Assembly (NCBI RefSeq): GCF_932526225.1 | Contig: NC_064040.1 | Span: forward strand, 7,847,181-7,911,180 | DNA from: Nematostella vectensis | Taxonomy: Eukaryota; Cnidaria; Anthozoa; Actiniaria; Edwardsiidae | Reading direction: 5' to 3' | Length of the DNA: 64,000 nt | Part shown: positions 12,861 to 24,350 of the stretch, in pieces | Numbering within the stretch: position 1 is the stretch's first letter | Layout: each line of letters begins with the position of its first letter | Made by a program: the position numbers and the translations under genes | Notes under the pieces: model-generated | What the model was told of the DNA's origin: nothing | Seen by the model: the letters and a program-made list of their open reading frames with translations, nothing else | Database searches by the model: none

Positions 12861-14380
12861 AGCGGTGTTTTTTTTCGAGAACCGTCGTCCCGTCCTCCGA
12901 GCATTCATTTTCTATTAGAAACTTCTAGTAATAAGAGTATTCATAGTATTGTCAGCATATTTTGGGTTTCATTATTTTTATTCTAATTTTGTGTCTCCGC
13001 TTTATGCTCATATTTTTTACTTTTTTGGGGAGGGATCGTTATTTTCAGAAATAGTAGGATAATGAAGTGGCGTGTAAAATTAATCAACTCCCCAACAGAT
13101 CGACTAATTTTCTCGTTGTATTTTGTAATATATAGCTAAAAGGGAAAAATAAAGTCAGCAATCATTCTAAGTGATCCTTTCTGTCTACCAATTGCTATCA
13201 TTCCCCAAAACATAAAACAATTTGCATATAAACGATCAAAGAACATCTGTCAAACTGACTTCCGATTCTCTCTCTTCTTTTTTACCAAATTACGTTTCTT
13301 ACGGCTTAACCTCTTTCTTGGGAGGAATCTCAACCAAAAAGGCGCAGAGGTAAGATACGCATCATTAATCTTTAGGCCGAGAAAGCGCGCGACATAGTCA
13401 ACGGTGTATTTTGCTATCAATGGAGTGATTAGAGAAAGCGCAACCTTAATTTCTGAAAAACGAGAACTGGCTTGTCTTAATCCTTCTATGCCTCTGCATA
13501 TTCACGCTGAACAATTATAATTGTCTGTGAAAATACATTAGGAAAAATACCCTCGTCCTTGGGTCATTTTTCTAGAACATAAATAAAAGGACATCGGAGA
13601 GCCAAATATAGAAGCAGTTTTCAAGAGCAGTACACGATAAAACAATTGCCATCACTTCTATATCAATTCAGTACACAAAGAAATCAAACAGAAAAGTTTA
13701 GATTTCATCGATAGATGAAGGTTATCATATCCATTCAGCTATCCTGACAGTGTAATTCTACCGCAAAAATTTTCTTTTTGTAGTCACCATGTGGTACATG
13801 GACTTTAAGGGAAAAATGATATCAAATCCGCCTTTTTAATAATAACGCTTTAAATTCTGCATATTTCTTATCGTCTTCCTCTCCTTTTTCCACAATTATC
13901 AGTATTCTTTTCTTGTGCACCCCTCTTTTCTTGCCTCTACTTTTTTTGTGCGCGCTACCTTTTCGTAAGTGCCGACCCATCTTTTAGACCCATAGTTTCT
14001 CGTGTGAGTTCACCCCCTCTTTTCAATTACTTGCGCCCATCTTTTAGTGTACACATCCTTTCATGCGTGCCCACCTTTCTCTCTCCAGGATATACACACT
14101 GTTTTTCCCGGAATTTTTTCCGCTACGCGCACTTTATATTCTCTCTCAATTAGTGCAGAGACGCCGCTTCCCGCCATGCCTTCTTTTCCCTCTTTTATCG
14201 CCATGGGTTCCCCACTTGTTTTGCCATGTGAAGACCTAAAAGCCACTTTGGAAAATGACTATAGTGACGAATAGATACATCAGGGCGCAGGAAAATATCC
14301 ACCTCCTAGGAGGTGTATATTGTGCTTTTTATCCCGAGTTTCTCAACCAATAAAATCGCTTGTTCTTGCGAGGTTCCCGA
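12861..14380. other. Intergenic, no gene recognised
   Basis: Apart from AT-rich and pyrimidine-rich stretches I see no coding exon, RNA gene or repeat I can support. This is the upstream region of the first trypsin-like gene. Confidence 0.5.
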
Positions 14381-14383
14381 GTT

Positions 14384-14390
14384 TTATATA
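14384..14390 (+). promoter_or_regulatory. Candidate TATA box of trypsin-like gene 1
   Basis: The motif ttatata lies 87 bp upstream of the proposed start codon. The spacing is plausible for a short 5' leader. This rests on position and motif only. Confidence 0.35.
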
Positions 14391-14448
14391 CTAAATAGAT
14401 ATATAGACTTTAGAACGCCATAGATATAAGGGAAGAAAGAAAACAACA

Positions 14449-14535
14449 ATGGGTCTTCCCTTTTTAAGTTCACAGAATGCTACAGCTGTGGCTGTGCCTA
14501 GCCCTGCTTGTAGCTGTGGTAGGAGTGAACGGTAG
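14449..14535 (+). promoter_or_regulatory. Upstream ORF overlapping the trypsin 1 start
   Basis: An ATG at 14449 in the context acaacaATGg opens a 28-codon frame that ends in TAG at 14533-14535. It overlaps, out of frame, the proposed main start at 14477. If the leader includes it, it would reduce translation of the protease. Alternatively transcription starts downstream of it. Confidence 0.35.
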
Positions 14536-16990
14536 GTCCTGGGACGAACCACAGGAAGCACATCCCGAGTGCGGTTTGCAATTCAACTATAAGCACCAAA
14601 GATCACCTCCATGGAAACGGATAGTCGGTGGTATTGAGAGCGAGGCTGACGCATGGCCTTGGCAAGTAGCACTGCTGATCAACGGTACCCAGATGTGCGG
14701 CGGCTCACTTATATCAAGGGAGTGGGTAGTTTCTGCAGCCCACTGTTTTCAAGGTATTTATACTGTGATTCGCGTCGTCTTGTTCGGCGAGGGCATTGCC
14801 AGGTCTTTCCAAGATCAAATATTTTTATTATTTTTTATCTTGTGTCATTGATTTAGATACGCCATGACGGATTCGCGCACGACCACACAATGAATACTGT
14901 GTATCTTAACTCTACGCAATCATTGACCTTTGCCAACGCAATGTACACGGGCTCACCAGCAAGCTTATCGGGGGAATGACAGAAAGTAGAACGACTGCCA
15001 AAGACTTTTCTTTGGGCGCCAAGTTAAACATAAGAAATAAACCTTCTTCCTAACTTAAGGGGAGTGTGTGTGTAGAAAGTTTGTGAAATTACAAAGGCCC
15101 TAAACTACTAATCGCGGTTTTAACAAGTGTCAAGGGTGGATACAGGGACGTCCGGAATCTCTATGTAAACATTTCAAAATATAACCCACATGGAATAGAT
15201 ACGTGATTTCCTTTTAAGGTAATGGACTGAGCGAGAATCCTGGCGATTGGGAAGTAACACTCGGCGAGCATCACTTGGAGAATGTTGATTGGTTCGAGCA
15301 GTCTCGGCGCGTGCGCAGTATTCACCTCCATCCTCGCTACCAAGAGGCGACAATCACAGTGGAAGGTCACAAAGCGAGGCATGTCCCCCCGGATTATGAT
15401 GTTGGTAAGTTATCCTATTGGGCAAGTTCAGGGGGGTCACAGTGGAAGGTCACAGAGCGAGGCATGTCCCCCCGGATTATGATGTTGGTAAGTTATCCTA
15501 TTGGGCAAGTTCAGGGGGGTCACAGTGAAAGGTCACAGAGCGAGGCATGTCCCCCCGGATTATGATGTTGGTAAGTTATCCTACTGGGCAAGTTCAGGGG
15601 GGTCACAGTGGAAGGACACAGAGCGATGCATGTCCCCCCGGATTATGATGTTGGTAAGTTATCCTATTGGGCAAGTTCAGGGGGGTCACAGTGGAAGGTC
15701 ACAGAGCGAGGCATGTCCCCCCCGGATTATGATGTTGGTAAGTTATCCCAATTGGGCAAGTTCAGGGGGGTCACAGATACCCCCTGCTCACTCCCCACCC
15801 CCTCGGATTATGAATTTGGTAAGTATTGCATTATTACTAAGTATTGGATTATTACTGGGAGATTGATATGAAGGGAGAGAAAAATTCCTTCCGTCAGAAA
15901 CACATTGGTCCCTAAGGAATTAATGTCTTTGGTGAAATAAGTGTCTGCAGTATTTGTAGTTTTATTTCATGTTTCTCATGATGAAAGTTTCGAAATGAAA
16001 ATAATATGAATACCGTATTTACCCGCGTATAAGACGCACCCAGAATTTCGAGCTCAAAAAAGTAAAAAAGTCAATATTCAAATGTTAAAAACTTGCGTTG
16101 CGCTACAGCAATTACAGAAAGAAACGCCGCAAAAAGCAAATTTGCCGCCTGTTAGTTTCCGAGAAGAACAACGCCGTGACTGTCGTGGCATCGTCTAACG
16201 TTTGAAAATCACCATCGGCTTCAACTTCAATTATCATTCAGCGTATAACACCCTAATTTTGAAAGTTATATTTTGGAGTAAAAAAAAATGCGGCTTATAC
16301 GCGGGTAAATACGGTAAACAGAAAAAAATATTGCCCCCTGTAGTAATTGATATAGTGCACCTATTATTTGCAAGGAAGCTATGTGCTTCATCTGACATGT
16401 CTAAATGCTCGGCCAATGTTCGTGCTGATGTCGGTCGGTCGGATGGGGGTCGTTCAGTGCTCGAATGTCACAAACACTGGCGTCCACGACAATAACTCCT
16501 TAACGGTAATCCATACTGCATCATCATCTTTCTCGCAGCTCTTCTTAGGCTTGCAACTCCCGCCAAGTTCACCAACTACGTCTACCCGATCTGCCTGTTA
16601 CCACAGGGTGCCCGATTCCGCCCGGGAAAGTACTGCTACGTCACAGGCTGGGGCGTGCTACAATGGAAAGGCACCAAACCCGCCATCCTGAGAGAGGCCC
16701 AGGTCCAATTAGTCCCTCAGGATAAATGCAACAGCCCACAGTCCTATAACGGGGAGGTCAGCGGACGTGCTCTTTGCGCAGGATTCGAGCGAGGTGGTGT
16801 TGACGCATGCCAGTATGATAGTGGTGGACCGCTGGCGTGCGAAGAGCGCGGGCGCTGGTACCTAACTGGTGTGGTGTCGTATGGGCATGAGTGCGGGAAC
16901 CCACACAAGTATGGCCTATACGCGGATATGGCTACTCTAAACACGTGGGTGGAGAACATCATTCAAGAGCATCTCGACGACGAATCTTAA
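14477..16990 (+). CDS. Trypsin-like serine protease 1 (S1A), three exons
   Basis: Exons are 14477-14753, 15219-15404 and 16539-16990, all joined in phase 1, giving 304 residues. A signal peptide (residues ~1-19) is followed by a short pro-region with one Cys and the activation site R-IVGG. The catalytic triad is visible as SAAHC, PPDYD (exon 2) and DSGGP. Asp189 in [12 protein letters not shown] predicts cleavage after Lys/Arg. Position 193, normally Gly of the oxyanion hole, is Tyr. Position 215, usually Trp, is also Tyr (VVSYG). The protein is probably secreted, digestive or gland-derived. It is a convergent paralogue of the gene at 19801-24302, but it lacks that gene's first intron. An 83-bp array repeats its exon 2 donor. 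Confidence 0.93.
15356..15830 (+). repeat. 83-bp minisatellite copying the exon 2 end and splice donor
   Basis: Five units begin at 15356, 15439, 15522, 15605 and 15688, with a degenerate sixth to about 15830. Each contains 49 bp of coding sequence from the end of exon 2, the GTAAGT donor and 34 bp of intron. The first unit is the real exon edge. Copies keep an intact donor (about 15405, 15488, 15571, 15654, 15738, 15819). Confidence 0.95.
16011..16316. mobile_element. MITE with TACCGTATTTACCCGCGTAT termini, in trypsin 1 intron 2
   Basis: The left end TACCGTATTTACCCGCGTAT is mirrored exactly by the right end, and the inverted match runs about 23 bp. I recall similar termini in many animal genomes but cannot name the superfamily. 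The 306-bp element encodes nothing convincing. A target-site duplication is not obvious. Confidence 0.75.
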
Positions 16991-17224
16991 ACACGTGGTC
17001 GCGACCCAAAGCGGGCAATCTCTATTTGAAAGTTTATATCTTGTGAAAAGATTAAAAGATTCTAGAGAGATGCATCTAGTTTAACTGGTAAAGGTCAGAA
17101 GAAGCTCCTGCATGAGATGTCTGCTAGTATGTCCAAAATATCGTGAGTGTATAAGAAAAAAAAAGCGAAATTATAAGAGAAAAGATAAAAAGGAGGAAAA
17201 TCAGCATATTATTTGAAGTTTCTC

Positions 17225-17302
17225 TATAAGAAATGAACCACTTTTTGGCCGCCAATGGGTAATGCGCGCGCACCCTGCGCACCCCCCTGTTTACGTGCCT
17301 GA
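17225..17302 (-). mobile_element. MITE family A fragment
   Basis: The stretch from atgaaccactttttggccgcc to gcgcacccccctgtttacgtgcctg matches the end of the family A element (compare 37904-38055) in the same orientation as that copy. The other end is missing. Confidence 0.6.
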
Positions 17303-17564
17303 AAATTGGGGGGAAAAAAAGGCTCTACAGACACCCGCTGAATCTAAAGTGTGGTAGATAAAGCTATTTAGGAAGGCTGCGAGTTGCCCCAGGACCGCTA
17401 TTTAGCGAACTGAACAACACACAAGCACCAAAGGTACCCTCGCATTAATAGGGAGGTAAAAATCAGATTCTTTGCCCTGTCTTATACGGTTATGCCACGC
17501 ACAGCTCGTACAGATGCAGGAAAAAGAACCTATGAGGTCTATTCAATTGTTTTGCGTCTTTTGA

Positions 17565-17965
17565 GAGGCTTACTTATGTATCTGTTGTTTACACCAACAA
17601 ATTTTTGTCACACGACACGAGCTGCGATTTTTATCACAACTCTGTGTCGCACTACGAAATTGTTTCTTTAAAACATGTCGCAAATGCTCTAGATCATTTC
17701 AAACGACGCGGTGTTTTAATTATTGCAATTATTGCAATTTTAATTATTGCAATGATAAAATTGTTGTTTTAATAAGCTTTGTGTAAAAGTTACAATAATT
17801 TACACAAAAATTACGAGCATTCTGGATGGCTTGCGAGTCGCAGCGAAATCGTGAAATAGCCGCTTATTTGCAGGTTGTTTACTCATTCGAATTTAGGTGC
17901 GATAAAAATCGCAGCTCTCCTCGCGCAACAAATTTTTTTAGTGTAAACAGGCCGTTAAAGGCCTG
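17565..17965. mobile_element. Inverted-repeat element, gagctgcgatttttatc arms
   Basis: About 56 bp at 17582-17637 (tgtttacaccaacaaattttt then gagctgcgatttttatcaca) pairs with 17901-17960 in inverse orientation. The core between them is non-coding. It resembles a MITE; termini and target duplication are not resolved. Confidence 0.5.
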
Positions 17966-18579
17966 TGGTATTATCTTTTGACTCCGTTGCTAGGAAAATT
18001 TGTTTGTTTTATAAAAGCTTCTGTTTTTTGTCAAATCTCTTGGAACTTTCAACATAAGTGTTTTAGACATAAACGACACAAGTGATGACGTCATCTGATC
18101 CCTCCCATGGTCACGTGACCCAGAACAGAAAAACGTGTCGGAGAAGCTACTGTTCAAATCTAACATAATTTTTTTTGCAGAAATATTTTAACATTACTAT
18201 TTTCTAAAAGTTCACGCATCGGATTTGCGAAATTTTGATACCTCGAGAAATGGCGAATTTTTATGTTCTTTGAAAACCACATATTTGGTAATAACTTTTT
18301 CATTTCTTCAAAAATCAAACATCCCATGTGCTAAGTTGTTAGGAATGGTAATATCAATGGTTTGATTGAAAAAAAATCACAATTAATGTAAAATGTTCAA
18401 AATTAACGCGTTTTTCTCTTGTTTTTTCGCCATCTGTTTTTATTCTCGAAAAACATATAAAAATTGCATTTTTTTTCTACAAAATGTCGAAAGTTTATTT
18501 CAATCTCTTGGAAAAAAAGAAAAAGTAAAATTAGAGCTGGAGTTTCGAAGAAAATAAAAAAAAAACAAACAAAAAAAAA

Positions 18580-18650
18580 GACTCGACCGGCGATTGAACC
18601 CGGAACGCTTGCTTATGAGTCAAATGCGCTAATCACTAGGCTACGGAATC
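18580..18650 (-). pseudogene. tRNA-like sequence (CAT anticodon position), degenerate
   Basis: On the minus strand the order of a D-arm (GCCTAGTGATTAGCGC), an anticodon loop with CAT and a T-arm (CCGGGTTCAATCGCCGG) is recognisable. Several stems carry mismatches: one at the base of the anticodon stem, one in the T-stem and at least one in the acceptor stem. It is best read as a tRNA-Met-like pseudogene or the head of a tRNA-derived SINE. Confidence 0.55.
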
Positions 18651-19800
18651 AAGTTGGCAGGCGCGCGGCGATTTTAGTCTGTTTAACCAAATGTAGCGCT
18701 TTTCCCTTTCGTAGCAACGCTGTTTCGTAGCAACAAGATAGTACCATAGGCCCTTAAAAAGCTTTCTTTTGTGCGCGGTTTTGGGGAATTTTAGGCTTTT
18801 AATACCATTGATTCGTGTCACTTATCTACCACATACACAACTCCCATCATAACAGGACTTTATTTATGTTTTTGTCTACACACGCTCTTTTCCCATCACT
18901 TTTCTGTTCCACTTAGCAATGCCATTGGACTTTTATGATAGAATTGCAAATGGTAAGGCAACATCCAAGTAATATAGAGACGAGAAAAATAGGCCCAGAT
19001 GGGGGGGGGACTCCGATAAAAACAGACGGGGATGATCGTCGACAAAATCGATTTTAACCCTAAGGGAAGACACTTTGGACGTGGTCAACAGAAATTCTTA
19101 CCACCCGCAAATTGGGTGTGGTCGAAGGAATTTTTAACCCTAAAAATAGCAGAATGGGATAAAACGTTAAAAACACCCCATTAGGAATAGCAATTGATTG
19201 AATTTTATACCCTAAGAGATAACAGAATCGGAAAAAAACGTTAAACACTCCCCTAGGAATAGCAGTTGGTCGAATTTTATACTCTAAGAGATAGCAAAAT
19301 CGGAAAAATTGTTCTACTTTTCTGGAGAGCCCCCCATAACCCCCCCCCCCCCCCCCACCCCCACCCCCCCGTGGTAAGGAGGCTTAATAATAACGAGAAA
19401 TTCAATCTTGGATTCGAAAGTGGGTCCTAATTGAAATGGCTCATTAATAACGAAATATTCTTATAAAAAGTATCACAACATAGTTGTCCTTGATGGCAAA
19501 AGTTCATGTCCTCCTAATCAATCGCCATTTTTTTGTTCACGATTAACTTTACCCAGTTATGGACAATTTATGAAAAAAAAAGTATTGAATTAAAGCCGTA
19601 GTCTAATTCCTACACCTCTTTCGACCGGTGTTAAAGTTTGCTATCTAATACTATAAGCCGGCACTACATATATTTAATTATCCCCTTGCACCTTGTAAAT
19701 GCAGGCACCTTAGTCCTTGCACTGTTCTTGCAAACGCCCGTAGAATATGATATATTATACTTCTACGTAGGCCTGCCGGTACTATGTTTTTTTTAGTATG

Positions 19801-22800
19801 CTACCCTATTCTGGCGTATGCCGGCATATTATCGAACCGATGCTCCGCCATCATCTTCACCACCCATGACGTCATCACTTGCATGTTAGAGTACACGCCA
19901 TACTTCTGTGGGCGTGCGCACTCGTGACCCCACGAGACGAGACCTGTCAAGTACCAGCGCCCGTCATGCTCACATTGCAGCGGTCCTCCGCTGTCGTACT
20001 GACATGCGTCGACTCCGCCCTCCTTGAATCCAGCGCACAGTGCGCGCGAGTGGATGGTGCCATTGTACGAGTTAACCAAGTTGCAAACCCACGTGGGGAC
20101 CAGACGGACTTTGGCCTCGCGAAGGGCCTCGGGCTGAGTTCCGTTCCAGCGTATGTGGCCCCACCCTGTGATGATGCAGGTTTTCCCCCATGGGAGCTTG
20201 TGTTCCGGGGGGAGAAGGCAAATGGGCGAGACGTTCTCGTCGAAGATTGCTGGCTCGCTTAAACGGACAAGCGCTAAGAGAAATATGAATATGTTTTATA
20301 TCGTATGCTTATAGTACAGGAACCTGGTAACAAAATACGAGGGGAGTACTTGGGATTTTTAAAGACTTAATCGTGAAGACAGATAGGGGCCCAAAATGAC
20401 CTAATACACATGTCGTACGAGGCACGGTGTGTTACGGGGAAAGATACGAGGAATGAACATATGAATTATTATAGCGAGGGGGGAGGGGCAAAAAAAACAA
20501 ACAAACCTTGCCTGTTATCAACTTAACGATTTCAAAACCCTTCGGGATAATCTGAGGGAAGAATTCGTAAAAAAGACACCCCCTTCCGCACCCCCCCCCC
20601 GTTCTAGCCTCACCGATATCAAAATCCGGGGGAGTATCCTTAATGCCCTCCAGGAACATAGACTTGTAGGCCTCGTGCAGGTAAATGGCGGAAATGTCAC
20701 GTGTCTGCTCGAAATCCTCTTTGTCCTTTAACTTGTGTTCACCAAGGGTCACAGTCCAGTGGTCTTCATTGGTAGAGGAGTAGCTATCTAGTAGGGGGAT
20801 GTTATATAGATTAAGTCCAGTGGTCCGCATAAGAAGTGGTGTAGCTTTCTACGAATAGTAGAGGCATGTTATATAGATTAAGTCTAGTGGTCCTCATTGG
20901 TAAAGGAGTAGCTATCTACAAAATAGTCCAGGCAAGTTATATAGATTTAGTCCAGTGGTCCTCATTGGTAGAGGAGTATCTATCTACAAAATAGTCCAGG
21001 CAAGTTATATAGATTTAGTCCAGTGGTCCGCATAAGAAGAGGTGAAGCTTTCTACAAAATAGTTGAGGCATGTTATTAGCTACCATCCCGCCTATACCTG
21101 CAAGTGTAAAGCTTGTCGCCCCTCTTTAACAACCAGTCCCCTTGAACCTGCAACAACATAGCCATCTCCTACCTGCCTGCCTATTTACCAGCTTTTAACC
21201 CCTGCCCCCCCCCCCTTCCCTGCCGTCAGATTCACTCATTCCCCCTGGGTATGCAAGTGGTTCCAGGCCGTCGTTGCGCCGCGTCTCCGTTCTATGATCG
21301 CGGACGCACCGAAGACCCCACGACTGACAACTGAGACTAATCAACCATCTTCCCTACCCCTGTAAGGTTCGAAGGAATGTTTTTTCAAATGTTCGTATTA
21401 ATTCGCTCACTAAACACCATTTACTGACCCTGTCACAAAGTCAATACCCACCATGGAAGCAATGTGCAGCGGTCACGACCCACTCTGGCGTGACAAGTGA
21501 CCCTCCACAGAACTGCGTCCCATTCAAGAGTAACGCAACTTGCCAAGGCCAGGTTCCCTGGCGGCTCTCGACTCCGCCCACAATTCGCTTTCCCTCGATG
21601 TCTACGGTATTTTCGCGAGGTCTGATGCCACATTCAGAGACGACTAGAGATACATATATTGTTGGGTTTTGGGCGTTTATATGCTTTTTATGGGCATTTT
21701 TGGGCGATTTATAAGTGATACACACCAGCCCCGCCACCCCACCCCCACAACCTCTCCCCCTACGCGCACCAATCCCGGATCCGCCAATTACATTGCTTTC
21801 AAAACAATGTTCCTTACATCCCATAGTTTTAACTTTTAGTATCGAATGTCTTACAGAATTGCACGTGCGCCTTCGTGCGCCTGCATTTAGGGATACACCA
21901 GCGATGATTATCCAAGAATTTTACCACAAGGGACGTTGTAAACTCATTGTGGAAGCACGGGTGGCCTAGTGTGTTAGCGTGTCGGCCTCTCACCGCTGTG
22001 GCCCAGGTTCGAATCCTGGCCCAAACTGGGGATTTTTTCCGGGTTCCTGCCTTGATTCGAATTTGTGTCACAAGTGAGTTAAAGTTATTCTCCCGTGTTT
22101 CCAGTCTTCACGGATAAGGACACTAAACCGGAGAACTGAACCGAAGGGACGTAAAAGAACCACTGGGGGCGCAATAAACCCTCTGGCAGTGACCAGCCCC
22201 AGTGACAGTGCTTACTAACCGAGGGCCATATGTAAGAAAACAGTATATTCGGTTAAATATGCTACCCTCGATAAACAAAGATTACAAACAAAGATCACAA
22301 AAATAGAAAGAGTTGTCCAAAAAACGCCAGTGGAATCGGAAAATAAAAGCATAGAAAAGATAGAAATGTATAGAAGATTCTATGCTGGTAACAGATACAT
22401 TTGAATGTGTTCAAATAACAGGCGCCACAACTGTATTGCGCGAAATCAATTATTGACACTTTTCTCATTTAAACCATCCCATCCCATCCCAATCTTGGCC
22501 TAAAAAAGAACAAATGCGATTTTCTGAATCCAAAATGATGAATTCTCTATTGGAGATAAAATAATACTTTGTGCAGCGGAATTGTAATTACATGATACCA
22601 TATGATGATAGTGTCCTTACTATTTAGACGTAGACGTCTATACGCGAAACATTCAATATTTGACAGAAAAATGAAAAGATATGAATAAAGTATTAGTTTC
22701 TTCTTTCCGGCGTTTTGAAAACAATATCATAGCTGATAGAAAACAGGGAATGGTTTTTTAATTAGTTTGTTTTCGATTCTAACGGTAAAAGTTATAAAAA

Positions 22801-24302
22801 CAAAAAACCTTTAAATTAAATTTTAGGATCTTTTTTATGACTCAGAACAAAGTTAGTGGTTAATCTATACGATAATCGATTTTCAAATTGTATATCTCAT
22901 ATTTCAAGTTATTTAATCCAATTTACTTTATATTGCAACCTTTAAGTTTTATCGTAGCTCGCCGTTTCAATAATTTAATCTGGTGACTTAACTAAACATT
23001 CACACCACAATCTAACTTAAATTTAAATATCTAACTTAAATTAAAAATATTTATTTTACAGAAACTCAATGTATCAAGAAATATAGAGAAAGGAAGATGC
23101 TTAAACAGCCATCGAGCAAGAAACTAAGATGCTTATATGATTTTTTGTATTAGTTTAGATGATATAAATATTTGCGGGTGTACAAATCCACAAAAAAGTC
23201 TAGCGTTACATAATATTAGGGGATATAGAAGATAACTATATCAAATACCAAACTTTTATCTGACATAATGGTATGGTTTTCCGGGCTTTCTATGAAATAC
23301 CTAACAATAGAGGAGATAACAAATTGGCTTCAACGCAGACAAAAAAAGCTTTAACTGGGTGTAGAGGTTTAGAGCAAGAAAGCTCTTGCCCCCAAAGTAC
23401 ATTTACCAGCACGCAAGCTTTATTTGGTTAAGTGAAACACATATCAAAAATTCTACTTTCATTTCCCAAATCATTAACTAATTCAATAGTCACACTGACT
23501 CGGTGTTTTCAAGCCACTTAGATTTTTCTTGAACGGTTATTGGGCGTAGAGATAAAGGATGTATAACACATTTTTGTAAAATCTCGGTGGGGTTTGGCTA
23601 CAGTGGATGCGTGCAAGGAAATTGCTTGGAAATTGAGATGATTTCCTCATCTCCTTTCACATTTTCTAAAATACAGTGACTATTTCCTTTTAAAATAAAG
23701 GATTGCACTTAAATGAAGTGGGATCAGAATTAAGCAGAATATACAGAAATGCCAAAAAACGTATGTTTGATTACCGCGCAATGTCAGTCGGCGAGCAAAA
23801 AAGAAAAGAAAAATGCCGGATATAGTAACAAAAGTAGCTCCAAATATGAGGCAGGAATAAATGAAACAGGGTGTTCTCTCTAACATTTCGCTCTCCAAGA
23901 AATGAACCTTTTTCCTAAAATTTCAAGTCGTTCCTTTTTATTCTAGAAAATATCTGGGGTCATAATTTATTTATATTTACGTTTTGGGAGCGAAGTTCCT
24001 TCATTAGACAGATTCTGATAATGAGAATTTCTGGAAAATCTACTTAATCTACTACTCGGCATTATTTTCTTTGGAGTTTGCAGTTATAAGAATAATAAAT
24101 AAATAAAGTATTTGTAATAAACGTTTTCGAAACGCAGTTTCTTTAAATTTCTGGTAATGGGCCTTTCTGGAAAATCTACACCTCTTGCACTTTTTCTTTT
24201 CGAAAGTTTGCAGTTATCAGAATGGTAAAATATAAAGTAACAGTACTCACCATTGTCCGTTAAGGCCGCCACAGCGACCAGGTAAATTGTTAACAGCAGC
24301 AT
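19801..24302 (-). CDS. Trypsin-like serine protease 2 (S1A), four exons
   Basis: Minus-strand exons are 24251-24302, 21452-21643, 20614-20787 and 19801-20273, all introns in phase 1, giving 296 residues. Exon 1 encodes only a signal peptide of 17 residues. Exon 2 has one pro-region Cys, the activation site KR-IVGG and the TAAHC histidine. Exon 3 brings the catalytic Asp (PPDFD), and exon 4 the serine in [12 protein letters not shown]. Asp189 is present, so trypsin specificity is expected. As in the neighbouring paralogue, Gly193 is replaced by Tyr. Trp215 is kept (LVSWG). Intron 1 carries a tRNA-derived SINE. Intron 2 carries a 61-68-bp array copied from the exon 3 acceptor edge. It lies tail to tail with the gene at 14477. 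Confidence 0.93.
20752..21083 (-). repeat. 61-68-bp minisatellite copying the exon 3 acceptor edge
   Basis: Five units begin near 20752, 20813, 20880, 20948 and 21016. The first contains the real 3' splice site of trypsin 2 exon 3 (exon start at 20787) plus about 36 bp of coding sequence. The others lie upstream of it in transcript order, inside intron 2. The branch and acceptor region and exon edge are thus repeated with mutations. Confidence 0.9.
21955..22270 (+). mobile_element. tRNA-derived SINE in intron 1 of trypsin 2
   Basis: The head (21955-22025) has a box A-like TGGCCTAGTGTGTTAGCG and a perfect box B GGTTCGAATCC at 22006-22016. A body follows, including CTAAACCGGAGAACTGAACC, AACCACTGGGGGCGCAATAAA and CAGTGACCAGCCCCAGTGAC. 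The 3' boundary is uncertain, near 22210-22270. It is inserted antisense to the host gene. Confidence 0.75.
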
Positions 24303-24343
24303 ACTAAGGCTAGCGTTGTGACGATGTGAACTGAAGGGCCCTG

Positions 24344-24350
24344 TTATAAG
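24344..24350 (-). promoter_or_regulatory. Candidate TATA box of trypsin-like gene 2
   Basis: On the minus strand CTTATAA lies about 42 bp upstream of the ATG at 24302. That spacing suits a very short 5' leader, as is common for secreted protease genes. The evidence is motif and position only. Confidence 0.4.

Larger units (their letters stand above)
16991..19800. other. Intergenic region between convergent protease genes
   Basis: No protein gene is recognised. The stretch holds a MITE family A fragment (17225-17302), an inverted-repeat element (17565-17965), a tRNA-like sequence (18580-18650) and a long poly-C run near 19339-19356. A gatgacgtcatc palindrome lies near 18083 and a ggtcacgtgacc palindrome near 18110. 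The rest is AT-rich. Confidence 0.5.

Noticed and set aside
15275-15871. Protein with repeated PPDYDVG-like units
   Set aside because: Read-through of the 83-bp array beyond the true donor; the frame shifts each unit and reaches stops, so it is not an internal protein repeat.
21715-21824. N-terminal extension of trypsin 2 (frame beginning MGCKEHC)
   Set aside because: An AG acceptor at 21644-21645 and a matching phase-1 signal-peptide exon at 24251-24302 give a better start.
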